From NCBI GenBank assembly GCA_964237315.1, contig CAXSHL010000003.1, forward strand, positions 68,991 to 132,990: 64,000 bases of DNA, in the 5' to 3' direction. Each line of letters starts with the position of its first letter. The first letter of the stretch is position 1. Made by a program: the position numbers and the translations under genes. Shown here piece by piece: positions 8,021 to 17,123 of this stretch. Below the pieces are notes generated by a model that was given only the letters and a program-made list of their open reading frames with translations, had not been told where the DNA came from and searched no databases. This DNA is from Nocardioides_B sp964237315. Lineage in GTDB: Bacteria; Actinomycetota; Actinomycetes; Propionibacteriales; Nocardioidaceae.

Positions 8021-9749
8021 TCAGAGATCCAGCACCAGATCCATGGTGGGCCGCGCGGAGCAGATGAGCAGCTCGCCGTCGCCTGGCGGCTCGAGCGGCG
8101 GTGTCTCGTAGGACGCCTCCCCGGACAGCACCGCGGTCACGCACGTGTGGCACACACCTGTGCGACAGGACCACTGCGTGGGTACGTCGCACGCCTCGGC
8201 CAGCTCGAGGACCGATGAGAAGCGGCCCGACCAGCCGGTCGTCAGCGCCGAGCGGGCGAAGGTGACCGCCGGGCCCGTGCCGCGCGACCCGACCGGCTGG
8301 TGCGGCGGCACCGCAGCTGCTCCCACGACGCCCGGGTTGATCGGTGCCAGGGATCCGAACCGCTCGCTGTGGATGCGTGCCGGGTCGATGCCGGCGCCGA
8401 CCAGGCCGGCTGTGACGTCGTCCATGAACGCCTGTGGGCCGCAGACAAACGCCTGTGCCTCCTGCGGCAGCCCCAGCCCGGCGAGCGCCTCCGCCGTGAC
8501 GCGACCTGCCCGGACGGCCGAGCCGGACGGGATCGGCTGCGCAGGAGTCGTGTAGTAGACGACGGAGTGCGCCGACGGCAGGCGGTCGAGGAGGGTGGCC
8601 ACCTCGGCGGAGAACGCATGGCTGTCTGCGTCGTGCGTGGTGTGGATCCACCACACCACGCGCCTGCTGTGCTCACTCGCGAGTCGGTGCAGCATCGCCA
8701 GCAGGGGCGTCTGCCCGATGCCCGCGGAGATGAGCAGGACCGGCTCCGAGCCGTCGTCGAGCACGAAGGTGCCCCGCGGAGCAGCGACCTCGATGCGGTC
8801 GCCGCGTCGAAGGCGTGACTGGAGGTGTGAGCTGACCAGCCCGTGCATCTCACGCTTCACGCTGATCCGGTATCCGCCGTCGTCCGGCGCGCCCGACAGG
8901 GAGTACGTCCGCACCGGCTCGGGGTCGCCGGCGCCCGCAACGCGAAGGGTCAGGAACTGGCCCGGCAGGTACGACGGCAGCGGCTCGTCGGCCCCGAGAC
9001 GGAAGGACGTCACGAGCACGCTCTCGGCGACCACGTCGGTCACGGTCAGGGTGCGGAAGCCCGACCAGGCCGGTGGAGGCGCAACGGCGACGCCTGCCGG
9101 TCGAGCGGTCGCCTCGTTCTCCAGCATGCCGCGGAACGACTCGTGCCACCCCGGGCTCAGGGCCGCGACGTCCAGAGCGGCGACCAGCTGCTCCGCGTCC
9201 GGGCAGGTAGAGCAGCGCATCCACGTCCGCCACGCTCAGCCCGTGCGGACCGTGCGCCGTGCGCACGATCTCGTCACCGGCTCTGACCCGCCCTTCGCGC
9301 AGGACACGGAGGTAGAAGCCCGGGCGGTGGTGCGCGACGAGCAGTGACGGCAGTCGCGGCTCACCCATCCGCATGCCGACGCGGAAACAGGTCACACGCG
9401 GCTGGGTGACCTCGAACTCCGCCTCACCGATCCGATAGCGGTCTCCGATGCAGACCTCGTCGTCGTCGAGGCCCTCCGTCGTGAAGTTCTCCCCGAAGGC
9501 GCCGTGCTGCAGGTCCTCGCGCCCCAGGAACTCTCGCCAGTGGCGGTAGGAACCGTCCTGGTAGACGAGCACCGCGCGCTGCTCGCCGCCGTGTCCTCCC
9601 AGGTCGCCCTGCCCGTCGCCGTCGATGTTCAAGCGGCGGACCATCTGCGGCCCGGTGACCGGGCTCTTCCAGACACCGGTGTGCACTGTGCGACCGCGCC
9701 ACTCCACGTCCTTGGGCATTCCCACGTTGACCGACAGGAGTGTCGCCAT
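8021..9749 (-). CDS. MOSC domain - ferredoxin reductase - [2Fe-2S] fusion protein, frameshifted
   Basis: Two overlapping minus-strand frames make one protein of about 575 aa. The first frame, from ATG 9749, is a MOSC domain (MATLLSVNVGMPKDVEWRG, HGGEQRAVLVY, GENFTTEGL) with the MOSC cysteine in TQPRVTCFRVG. After VADVDALLYLP the frame breaks. The second frame continues with DAEQLVAALDVAALSPGW, an FAD-binding barrel (RTYSLSG), an NAD domain (LISAGIGQTPLLAMLHRL, FVCGPQAFM) and a plant-type [2Fe-2S] cluster site SCRTGVCHTC with a later Cys in LLICSARP. The break lies near 9198-9204; removing one G on the coding strand restores the usual linker. Such fusions are predicted electron-transfer oxygenase reductases acting with a molybdenum-cofactor-like or oxygenase partner. 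The single-base shift may be a sequencing error. Confidence 0.82.
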
Positions 9750-9825
9750 GGTGCCTCACCTCCTCCGTACGCAGTTCTCACCGAGTGCTGCCGTCATACC
9801 CAGGGTCGGGCATAGGCTTGGCGAT

Positions 9826-10578
9826 GTGGCCCAGGGCAAGCTGATCAATCTTCCGGCCGACACCTTCACGCGTGTCCTCTGCGTGGTGGCGCACCCGGAC
9901 GACATGGAGTACGGCGCGTCCGCCGCAGTCGCAGCCCGGACCGCGGCAGGGGTGGATGTCCACTACCTGCTGCTGACCCGCGGTGGAGCCGGCATCGACA
10001 CGATGCCTCCTGAGCAGACCGCGGAGGTTCGCAGCGCGGAGCAGATCGCCGCCTGCCGGGCCGTGGGGGTGGAGGACGTCGAGTTCCTCGACCATCCCGA
10101 CGGGGTGCTCGAGTACGGTCTGGGCCTGCGGCGCGACATCGCCCGGACGGTACGGCGGGTGCGCCCCGATGCGGTGGTGACGGGAGCCTGGGACCTGGAG
10201 GTGATGGGCGGCCTCAACCAGGCGGACCACCGGGCTGCCGGGCTGGCCACCCTGGACGCCGTCCGCGACGCCGGCAACAGGTGGGTCTTCCCCGAGCTCG
10301 TCGACGACGGCCTCGAGCCCCACTCGGCGAGGTGGCTGCTCGTCGCCGGTCACGACCACCCCACCCACGGCGTCGATGTCACCGGAGCCCCACTCGAGGC
10401 CGGGGCGCGTTCCCTCGAGGCGCATGCGGCGTACCTGGCCGCGCTCCCGTGGCACCCTCCGCCGCGCGAGCTGGTCGAGTGGATCGCGGCGGCCGGCGGT
10501 CCCGCGCTCGGGACCGAGCACGCGGTGCTGTTCCGCGGCTGGGACCTGCAGGCCCCGCCCTCACTCGACGAGGTCTGA
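9826..10578 (+). CDS. PIG-L / LmbE family N-acetylglucosaminyl deacetylase-like protein
   Basis: About 250 aa from GTG 9826 (VAQGKLINLPAD). The zinc motif VVAHPDDMEYG sits near residue 24. A second family block is TRGGAGIDTMPPEQTAEVRS and RSAEQIAACRAVGVEDVEFL, and a later histidine lies in GGLNQADHRAAGLATLDA. This is the metal-dependent deacetylase fold of MshB and mycothiol-conjugate amidase, but this copy is not next to those genes and its substrate is unknown. There is no Shine-Dalgarno; a TAGGCT hexamer about 10 bp before the start suggests leaderless translation. The 3' end overlaps the convergent Clp-N gene by 18 bp. Confidence 0.9.
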   Translation: MAQGKLINLPADTFTRVLCVVAHPDDMEYGASAAVAARTAAGVDVHYLLLTRGGAGIDTMPPEQTAEVRSAEQIAACRAVGVEDVEFLDHPDGVLEYGLGLRRDIARTVRRVRPDAVVTGAWDLEVMGGLNQADHRAAGLATLDAVRDAGNRWVFPELVDDGLEPHSARWLLVAGHDHPTHGVDVTGAPLEAGARSLEAHAAYLAALPWHPPPRELVEWIAAAGGPALGTEHAVLFRGWDLQAPPSLDEV

Positions 10579-11295
10579 GCCAGGATCCTCATGCCCCACA
10601 GCGGGTGCGGCTGACCGAGTGGTGACTTCGGTCGCGACACTCTCGAGCAGGTCGACCGGCGTGAAGCCCAGGCTGCGCAGGATCTGCACGGCGGGGCTCT
10701 CCTCGCCACGGATCAGGCCCAGCAGCGTGTGCTCCGTGCCGACCCAGTCGTGGCCCAGCTCGGCCGACGCACGGTGCGCCTGCGCGATGGCCTCCTTGCT
10801 GTCCGCCCGGAACGCGATGTGACCCCGCGGCGCCTTCTTCTCTGCCGGCGGCATCAGGGCGTCGACCGCGTCGCGGATGTGTCGCTCCGACCCGCCTCGC
10901 GCGACCAGCAGCTGGTAGGCCAGGCCCCGCGGTTCGCCGAGGAGGCCGAGCAAGAGGTGCTCGGTGCCGATGAAGTCGTGCTTGTGCGTCCGGGCGGCCT
11001 CCTGGGCCAGCACGATGCTGTGCCGGTTGAGGTCGGTGAACCGCTCGAAGGGGGCGGGCGCCGGGCGCTGCTGGGCGGCCTGCTTGGACACTCCTAGGGC
11101 GTCACCGATCTGGCTCCAGGACGCGCCGACCAGCTTGGCCTTTCCGACGTAGTGGTCGACGAGCTGGTCACCGAGGTCGGTCAGGGTCTGCGCACGCAGA
11201 TGGGCCTCGCTGATGCGGGCCAGGTCGTCTGCGCCCGGAAGCTCCTCATCCAGACGGGCGATCAGGTCGGTGAGGCTGATGTTGAGTGGGGTCAT
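10561..11295 (-). CDS. Clp-N domain protein with N-terminal HTH-like segment
   Basis: 244 aa. Residues about 50-75 (GASWSQIGDALGVSKQAAQQ) form a helix-turn-helix-like segment as in sigma-70 region-4-like regulators. It is followed by a double Clp-N repeat: FTDLNRHSIVLAQEAARTHK with IGTEHLLLGLL, and RADSKEAIAQAHRASAELGH with VGTEHTLLGLI. There is no AAA+ domain, so this is not a ClpC unfoldase. Such proteins are thought to be regulators or adaptors linked to the Clp system. TTGAC/GTCAA repeats directly upstream (11298-11342) are candidate operators, perhaps autoregulatory. Confidence 0.85.
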   Translation of the reverse strand: MTPLNISLTDLIARLDEELPGADDLARISEAHLRAQTLTDLGDQLVDHYVGKAKLVGASWSQIGDALGVSKQAAQQRPAPAPFERFTDLNRHSIVLAQEAARTHKHDFIGTEHLLLGLLGEPRGLAYQLLVARGGSERHIRDAVDALMPPAEKKAPRGHIAFRADSKEAIAQAHRASAELGHDWVGTEHTLLGLIRGEESPAVQILRSLGFTPVDLLESVATEVTTRSAAPAVGHEDPGSDLVE

Positions 11296-11297
11296 GT

Positions 11298-11342
11298 GTC
11301 AACCTTAGATTGACGATGGTTCCATGATCAACCCGCGGTTGA
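11298..11342 (-). promoter_or_regulatory. Inverted repeats before the Clp-N regulator gene
   Basis: Two dyads lie just upstream of the start at 11295: GTCAA-N7-TTGAC (11298-11314), overlapping the likely ribosome-binding region, and TCAACC-CGC-GGTTGA (11328-11342). Both share the half-site GTCAA(C)/(G)TTGAC. The placement suits a repressor operator for the Clp-N/HTH protein itself; this is inference from position and symmetry. Confidence 0.45.
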
Positions 11343-11441
11343 CACACTCCGCCCCGGGCGGTGAGTGCGATCGACCACAGCTCGGCCGGCCGCACCCCGC
11401 CGTAACCGTGTCGGGCTGTACGGATGCGAGTGGGGTGACAC

Positions 11442-12395
11442 TCAGGCGACGCCGGCCACTGCTCGGGTGCGGTAGTCGCGCGGGCTGGCGCCCATCTCCC
11501 GCTTGAATGCGACGCTGAGCGCGAACGGCGTCCCGTACCCCACTCGCAGTGCGACCGAGGCGACCGTGGCGTCGGGGTCCGCGAGGAGGTCGGCGGCGAG
11601 CATGATCCGCCACCGGGTGAGGTAGGCCATCGGCGGCTCGCCGAGCACGGTGGTGAACCGACGGGCGAACGCAGCCCGGGACAGGCCGGCAGCTCGCGCG
11701 AGCTCGACCACCGTCCAGGGGTGGGCCGGGTTGTGCTGGAGCAGCTGCAGCACCGGACCCAGCACGGGGTCGGTCTGCCCGGCCCACCACCGGGGCGTGC
11801 GCGACTCGGGGCGGGCGAACCACGTGCGCAGCACCGTGATCAGCAGCAGGTCCAGGAGCCGGTCGAGGACCGCCTCCTGGCCGGGCCGGTCACGGCCCAC
11901 CTCGTCTGCCAGCACGCTGACGAGAGGTGACTCGAGCTCGACCCCACGCAGCACGAGCAGGGGAGGCAGGCTCTGCATCAGCCGGCGGCCGACCTCACCC
12001 TGGACCCAGTAGGCGCCGGTGACGAACAGGTCCTCCGCCTCCTCGACGGGGGCGTTGCCCCACGTGCGCACGCCGCGGGCCATCTCCTGCTCCAGGGAGC
12101 GTCCGTCGGGCGTGGTGCAGTGCTGGCCGGGGTGGATCACCACCGCGGGTGGCGTGGCCGGGTCGTCGGCGAGGCCCCAGTGCGTCGGGCCGACCGACAC
12201 GATCACGTCGCCTTCACCCACGAGCACCGGCGCGTCCGCGTCCGGCAGCGCCCACGCGTGCCCCCGCACGACCGAGGTGACCGTCAGCGGCGCCTCGTCC
12301 TGCAGCCGGATCGCCCAGGGCCTGCGCATCGGGCAGCGCAGCAGGAACGCGTTGTGGGCGCGCGGCCCGTCCAGGAGGGAGGCGAGGTCGTCCAT
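11442..12395 (-). CDS. AraC-family regulator with cupin-like (AraC_binding_2) sensor
   Basis: 317 aa from ATG 12395 (MDDLASLLDGPRAHNAFLL). The N-terminal 180 residues form the cupin-type sensor seen beside DUF1772 genes (SVVRGHAWALPD, GEGDVIVSVGP). The C-terminus has both HTH motifs: VVELARAAGLSRAAFARRFT and VASVALRVGYGTPFALSVAF, then MGASPRDYRTR. The frame is open upstream of 12395 but would overlap the divergent DUF1772 gene, so the shorter form was chosen. It probably controls the divergent gene at 12478. Confidence 0.9.
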   Translation of the reverse strand: MDDLASLLDGPRAHNAFLLRCPMRRPWAIRLQDEAPLTVTSVVRGHAWALPDADAPVLVGEGDVIVSVGPTHWGLADDPATPPAVVIHPGQHCTTPDGRSLEQEMARGVRTWGNAPVEEAEDLFVTGAYWVQGEVGRRLMQSLPPLLVLRGVELESPLVSVLADEVGRDRPGQEAVLDRLLDLLLITVLRTWFARPESRTPRWWAGQTDPVLGPVLQLLQHNPAHPWTVVELARAAGLSRAAFARRFTTVLGEPPMAYLTRWRIMLAADLLADPDATVASVALRVGYGTPFALSVAFKREMGASPRDYRTRAVAGVA

Positions 12396-12477
12396 GTCGC
12401 TCAGGCTAGACGATGACGTATGCGGGCGAGCCTCACGACCATGGATCAACCACCACCGGCAGCAGTGAAATGGACCC

Positions 12478-13005
12478 ATGACCGACACCTTGGATCTCGT
12501 CACCACTTCCTCCGCCGGGGGCACGTCCGCCGCCCTTCGGGCCCCCGTCCTGCTGCTCGCCACCGTGCTCTGCGGGCTCCAGGCGGGCACCTACTACACC
12601 TGGGCCACGGGCGTGATGCCCGGACTGGCCCGGGTCGACGACCACGGGTTCATCTCGACGATGCAGCACGTGAACGTCGCCATCGTGAACCCGCTCTTCA
12701 TGCTCAGCTTCCTCGGCGCTCCGCTGCTGGCCGCGGCCGCGGTCTTCACCTCGGGGTCGGCTGCGCGCCCGTGGACGGTGGCCGCACTCGTCCTGGCCTT
12801 GGGCACCGTGGTGGTGAGCGCTGCGGGGAACATCCCGTTGAACGACGCGCTCGCCGCAGCGGGACCAGTGAACCGGATGGCCGACCTCGGCGACGTGCGG
12901 GAGCACTTCGAGACGCTGTGGGTCCGGTGGAACATCGTGCGCACCCTCACCTCCACCGGCTCGCTGGCCCTCCTGGCGTGGGCGGCGCTGCGCCCCACCC
13001 GTTGA
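12478..13005 (+). CDS. DUF1772 / anthrone oxygenase-like membrane protein
   Basis: 175 aa with four predicted membrane helices (around residues 22-40, 70-95, 98-115 and 150-170). Characteristic DUF1772 elements are QAGTYYTWATGVMPGLARVD, then QHVNVAIVNPLFMLSFLGAP, and NIPLNDALAA. Some homologues catalyse cofactor-free oxygenation of anthrones in polyketide pathways, but most have no known substrate. ATG 12478 lacks a strong Shine-Dalgarno. It is divergent from the AraC regulator, a common pairing, so expression is probably AraC-dependent. Confidence 0.88.
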   Translation: MTDTLDLVTTSSAGGTSAALRAPVLLLATVLCGLQAGTYYTWATGVMPGLARVDDHGFISTMQHVNVAIVNPLFMLSFLGAPLLAAAAVFTSGSAARPWTVAALVLALGTVVVSAAGNIPLNDALAAAGPVNRMADLGDVREHFETLWVRWNIVRTLTSTGSLALLAWAALRPTR

Positions 13006-13080
13006 CCCCGTCGCCTGGTGACAGCACGTGTTCGTACCGCTACGGTTCGGTCCACCCACACCGTCGTCGGGAGGCACATC

Positions 13081-14727
13081 GTGACGCACCGCCCGAGCAA
13101 GGTCCATCGCCGTGTCGGCGCCCTGCTGGTGATGGTCGCCACGCTGGTGGCCCTGCTGCCTGCATCGACCGTCACTGCTGCCGGGCCCGTCGTTCCGTCG
13201 GCCGGGGGCTCCTCCTCGGGGGGTGAGCCACCGGAGAGCGGCGCGAACGTGGGCTCGGTGCCGGCTGTGAAGTGGCACGGCTGCGGCTCCGGCGGCGGGG
13301 GCCTGCAGTGTGCGACGTACGTCCTTCCCCTGGACTACCAGCACCCCTCGGCAGGCAGAGTGCGGGTGGCGCTGAACCGGGCGGCCGCGTCCGGACCCGG
13401 GCGGATCGGGTCGCTGTTCATCAACCCCGGCGGCCCGGGTGGCTCGGGGGTCGACTTCGTGGCCGCAGCGGCGAGGAGCCCTGAGCTGAAGGCCCTGCGG
13501 CGGCACTTCGACCTGGTCGGGTTCGACCCGCGGGGCACCAACCGCAGCAGGCCTGCCATCGTCTGCGAGCCGCTTGCCCGCTCAGTACGTCGCTTCGACC
13601 GGGCGCTGGGCCACCCGGGAGCCGCCCGAACCGTCCAGGACGCCCTGCGCGAGGGACGCCAGTTCGCCGCTAGCTGTCAGCGCCGCAGCGGGCGGCTGCT
13701 GCCCTTCATGGGCACCGAGTACGCCGCGCGGGACCTCGACCGGCTGCGGGCAGCCGTGGGGGACACGCAGCTGAGCTACCTCGGGCTGTCCTACGGGACC
13801 TACCTGGGCGCGGTCTACGCCGACCTGTTCCCCGGGAGGGTCCGCGCGGTGGCCGTCGACGGGTCGCTCGACCCGTTCGCCTACGGCGACGACTACCTCG
13901 GCCTGCTCGGCCTCAACTACCGCGCCAGCGAGCGCTCGGTGGACGCGTTCCTCGCCTGGTGCTCCAGCCATGCCGCCCAGTGCCACTTCGGCGACGGCGC
14001 GGCCGCGGCGGCGCTGGACACCCTGGTCGCGCAGCTCGACAAGCAGCCGATCACCAAGGGGACGGGCGCCGATCGGGTCACCACCAACGGCTACACGGTC
14101 CTCTACCTGCTCTACCTCCTGACCGGCTCGGGCCGGGACGCCTGGCCACAGACGGGTGAGCTGCTCGCCGAGATCGCGGCCGGCACACCGGTGGTCACCA
14201 ACCGGGACCTGCTGGCCCCGGCGGGTGGTGCGACCAACATCGTCATCGAGTGCACCGACGCCGCCGGCAGCCTCGACCCGACGGACTTCGTCCGGTTCGC
14301 CCGCCGCAGCGCCGCCCTGGCCCCTCGGCTCGGGCCGGCGCTGGCCTACGGCCCGCCCAGCTACGACGGCGCCAACGCCGCCGCCTGCAGCTCCTGGCCG
14401 GTGCGCAACCCGCCCAGTGACTGGCGTGGCGACTTCCGGGCCCAGGGCGCCGACCCGGTGCTGGTGGTGGGATCGGTCGGCGACCCGTCGACGCCGTACC
14501 CCGGTGCCGTGGCCCTGGCCGCCACCCTCGACAACGCTCGGCTGCTCACCGAGTCCGGTGGCCCCGGCGCCACACACACCTCGTTCTTCGACAACTCCTG
14601 CATCCGGGCCAAGGTCGCCACCTACCTGACCCGGCTGACCCTGCCGGCCCCCGGCACTCGCTGCCCGGAGGAACGATCCAGGTCGTCGGCAAGCAAGATG
14701 CGCCTGCTTCAACGACTCGGCAGCTGA
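13081..14727 (+). CDS. Secreted TAP-like alpha/beta hydrolase (tripeptidyl aminopeptidase family)
   Basis: About 548 aa from GTG 13081, which follows GGGAGGCACATC. The N-terminus is a Sec signal peptide: basic HRPSKVHRRVG, a hydrophobic core ALLVMVATLVALLPAS, and a likely cleavage after VTAA. The hydrolase domain has the oxyanion motif NPGGPGGSG, FDPRGTNRS, and nucleophile elbow GLSYGTYLG (Ser). The TAP-like C-terminal domain contains DPVLVVGSVGDPSTPYPGAV and GPGATHTSF with the catalytic Asp and His. Homologues (Streptomyces SlpD/SlpE, tripeptidyl aminopeptidase) release N-terminal peptides from extracellular proteins. Substrate specificity cannot be read here. Confidence 0.92.
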   Translation: MTHRPSKVHRRVGALLVMVATLVALLPASTVTAAGPVVPSAGGSSSGGEPPESGANVGSVPAVKWHGCGSGGGGLQCATYVLPLDYQHPSAGRVRVALNRAAASGPGRIGSLFINPGGPGGSGVDFVAAAARSPELKALRRHFDLVGFDPRGTNRSRPAIVCEPLARSVRRFDRALGHPGAARTVQDALREGRQFAASCQRRSGRLLPFMGTEYAARDLDRLRAAVGDTQLSYLGLSYGTYLGAVYADLFPGRVRAVAVDGSLDPFAYGDDYLGLLGLNYRASERSVDAFLAWCSSHAAQCHFGDGAAAAALDTLVAQLDKQPITKGTGADRVTTNGYTVLYLLYLLTGSGRDAWPQTGELLAEIAAGTPVVTNRDLLAPAGGATNIVIECTDAAGSLDPTDFVRFARRSAALAPRLGPALAYGPPSYDGANAAACSSWPVRNPPSDWRGDFRAQGADPVLVVGSVGDPSTPYPGAVALAATLDNARLLTESGGPGATHTSFFDNSCIRAKVATYLTRLTLPAPGTRCPEERSRSSASKMRLLQRLGS

Positions 14728-14767
14728 CGGCGGGGTCTCCGACCAGACGGTGGCGTCGGAAGGCCTC

Positions 14768-14808
14768 GTGAAACCGGCGTGCACCGCCGTGAAACCGGTG
14801 TGAAAGCG
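14768..14808 (+). promoter_or_regulatory. Direct repeats upstream of the DHA2 exporter gene
   Basis: GTGAAACCGG(C/T)GTG occurs at 14768-14781 and 14789-14802, exactly 21 bp apart (two helical turns). A third GTGAAA half-unit begins at 14800. The array ends about 65 bp before the exporter start, a suitable place for a regulator to bind on one DNA face. The regulator is not identified. Confidence 0.45.
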
Positions 14809-14871
14809 CCGCTCCCTATGGTCGCTGTGGGTCGTTCGATGCTCGAGCACCCTCCGACGGGAGGCACCACC

Positions 14872-16335
14872 ATGACCACCACCACCACCGCCACGACGGC
14901 ATCCTCGTCGAACGCCTACCCGAGCCTGCGCGCGGCGTGGATCCCCTTGGCTGCCCTGTGCCTGGCCTTCTTCGTCGAGATGGTCGACAACACGCTGCTG
15001 ACGATCGCGCTGCCCACGATCGGCCGCGACCTCGGCAGCGGCACGACGGCTCTGCAGTGGGTCACCGGGGCCTACTCCCTGACCTTCGGTGGCCTGCTAC
15101 TCACCGCCGGATCGATGGCCGACCGGCTCGGGCGCCGTCGGGTGCTGCTGGTGGGCCTCGCCGTGTTCGGCCTGCTGAGCCTGTGCGTCGTCGCCGTCAC
15201 CACGGCGGGCGAGCTGATCGCTCTGCGGGCTGCGCTCGGTCTCGCCGCCGCGGCGATGGCACCCATCACCAACTCGCTGGTCTTCCGCCTCTTCGACGAG
15301 CAGGCGCTGCGCATGCGCGCCATGACGGTGATGATCGTCGTCGGCATGTCGGGCTTCGTCCTCGGCCCGCTGCTCGGCGGCACCGCGCTGGTCCACGTGC
15401 GGTGGGAGTGGCTGCTGGTCGTCAACGCCCCGATCGCACTGATCGCGTGCATCGGTGTCCGGCTCGGCGTGCCGGCCGACCGCAAGCAGGACCTGACCGA
15501 CGATGCCCTCGACCTGCCCGGCGCCGTGCTCAGCATCAGCACCATCGGGCTGGCCTGCTACGCGCTGACCAGCGGCGTGGAGCACGGCTGGCTCTCCACC
15601 CTCACCCTTGCGTCCTTCGTCGGTGCGGTCGTCGCCGCCGTCGGGTTCGTGCAGCACGAGCGTCGCAGCGCCTCGCCCATGCTGGACCTCGGTCTGTTCG
15701 CGAACGGCACCGTCCGCGGCGCCACCATCGCCCAGATCGGCACGTCCATCGCGATGGCCAGCGTGATGTTCGGGCTGATCCTGCACTTCCAGTACGCCTA
15801 CGGATGGAGCCCGATGCGCGCCGGACTGGCGAATCTGCCCATCATCGTGACGATGATCGGCGCGACCCCGGTGTCCGAGTGGCTCGCTCGGCGATTCGGC
15901 CACCGGATCGCATGCCTGGTCGGCGCGGCATGCCTGGCGGGCGCTCTCGCCTGTCTCTCCTGGGGTGTCGAGCACGGGTACGTCGCCATCGCCGCCTGCA
16001 TGGTGCTGATGACCGTCGGACTGCGCACCGTCATGACCATCTGTGCGGTCGCTCTGGTCGACGCCATGCCGGACAACCGCACCTCGATCGGCGCGGCCCT
16101 CAACGACACCGCCCAGGAGGTCGGAAGCAGCGTCGGCACCGCTGTGGTCGGCACCTTGATAGCCGCCCTCGTCACCACCCAGCTCCCTGCAGGCACCTGG
16201 AGCAGCGCCCTCGTCGCATCGTTCTTCCACGGCGAGCGGCTCACCTACGCCCTGCTCGCGGTCGTCGTCGGACTGGTCGCTGCGGGTGGTGCTCTCAGCA
16301 TCACCGACTCCCACGCCACCGAGGAACCACACTGA
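14872..16335 (+). CDS. MFS transporter, DHA2 (14-TM drug:H+ antiporter) type
   Basis: 487 aa from ATG 14872 with GGGAGGCACC upstream. A Thr-rich leader precedes 14 hydrophobic segments. Diagnostic motifs are FFVEMVDNTLLTIALPTIGR in TM1 (the DHA2 D-N-T signature), ALQWVTGAYSL in TM2, GSMADRLGRRRVLLVGL (MFS motif A) between TM2 and TM3, and GMSGFVLGPLLGG (antiporter motif C) in TM5. This predicts proton-coupled efflux of an organic compound. It follows the secreted hydrolase but is separated by 144 bp containing direct repeats, so it probably has its own promoter. Confidence 0.92.
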   Translation: MTTTTTATTASSSNAYPSLRAAWIPLAALCLAFFVEMVDNTLLTIALPTIGRDLGSGTTALQWVTGAYSLTFGGLLLTAGSMADRLGRRRVLLVGLAVFGLLSLCVVAVTTAGELIALRAALGLAAAAMAPITNSLVFRLFDEQALRMRAMTVMIVVGMSGFVLGPLLGGTALVHVRWEWLLVVNAPIALIACIGVRLGVPADRKQDLTDDALDLPGAVLSISTIGLACYALTSGVEHGWLSTLTLASFVGAVVAAVGFVQHERRSASPMLDLGLFANGTVRGATIAQIGTSIAMASVMFGLILHFQYAYGWSPMRAGLANLPIIVTMIGATPVSEWLARRFGHRIACLVGAACLAGALACLSWGVEHGYVAIAACMVLMTVGLRTVMTICAVALVDAMPDNRTSIGAALNDTAQEVGSSVGTAVVGTLIAALVTTQLPAGTWSSALVASFFHGERLTYALLAVVVGLVAAGGALSITDSHATEEPH

Positions 16336-16349
16336 CGGCGCGGTGGGTC

Positions 16350-17088
16350 CTACGGCTGGTCGGCGAGCTGGACGGCCCCCCCGATCCAGCAGCCGCGAGG
16401 TGTCCCGTCCGCGAGGTCGAAGCGGACCTGGATCTGCGACGGCCGGCCCATGGCGCGTCCCTGCCGCACCAGGATCGGCTCGTCGGTGGGCTCCACGCCG
16501 TCACCCGACCGCAGGCCGAAGGCCAGCGCCGCAGCCGCGATCCCGGTGGCCGCGTCCTCGGGGTAGCCCGAGGACCGAGGAAACTGCCGAGCCTCGAAGG
16601 TGCGCTGGGCGTCCTCCGCGACGGCGTACGGGTAGAGGCCGGTTGAGCCGAGGGTGCTGCACAGCGCCTCCACCCCGGCCCGGGCGTGGCAGAGCGGTGA
16701 CCCGGCCGGGCGGCTGGCTGATCTCCACCGAGCGCTCGCCGTCGACGGTCCGCACCCGGGCGGCGACCCGCCCGCTCGGGGTCCACACCGTGACGTCCTC
16801 GGTGGGCAGCCGACCGAGCCGGTCCAGCAGCCAGACCGCGCCGACCGTCGCGTGGCCGCACATCTCCATCTCGTGCTCGGGAACCCAGAACCGCAGCGCG
16901 AGGTCGCAGGACGGGTCGACCGGCGGCCGCACCACGAACGCGCTCTCCAGCCCGTGGCTGCGAGCCACCCGCTGCATGTCGTCGTCGCTCATCGCGTACG
17001 CATCAACCATCACCGGGGCGGGGTTGCCGCCACCGGGCTCGGCCGCGAAGACGACGACGGTCTCGACGTGGTCGACCACGAGCGCCAT
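16350..17088 (-). CDS. PhzF-family isomerase-like protein, frameshifted
   Basis: Two minus-strand frames form one PhzF-like protein of about 245 aa. The first runs from ATG 17088: VVDHVETVVVFAAEPGGGNP (normally ending in G-N-P-A), SDDDMQRVARSHGLESAFVV, and LRFWVPEHEMEMCGHATVGA, the catalytic-base region of the family. At VEISQPPGRVT the frame breaks near 16680-16692, and the continuation is ARAGVEALCSTLGSTGLYPY, then SSGYPEDAATGIAAAALAFG, the conserved second-half PxEDxATG motif. One extra base in a CCCGGGCCGGGG-like context explains it. PhzF proteins are diaminopimelate-epimerase-fold isomerases; most lie outside phenazine pathways. It may be intact in the real genome. Confidence 0.82.
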
Positions 17089-17123
17089 CGTGCCAGAGGT
17101 CCTGCTCCGATCGGCGCGGCGGC

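Noticed and set aside
12433..13506. Long minus-strand ORF over DUF1772 and the secreted hydrolase
   Set aside because: Antisense to two well-supported genes and without any motif.
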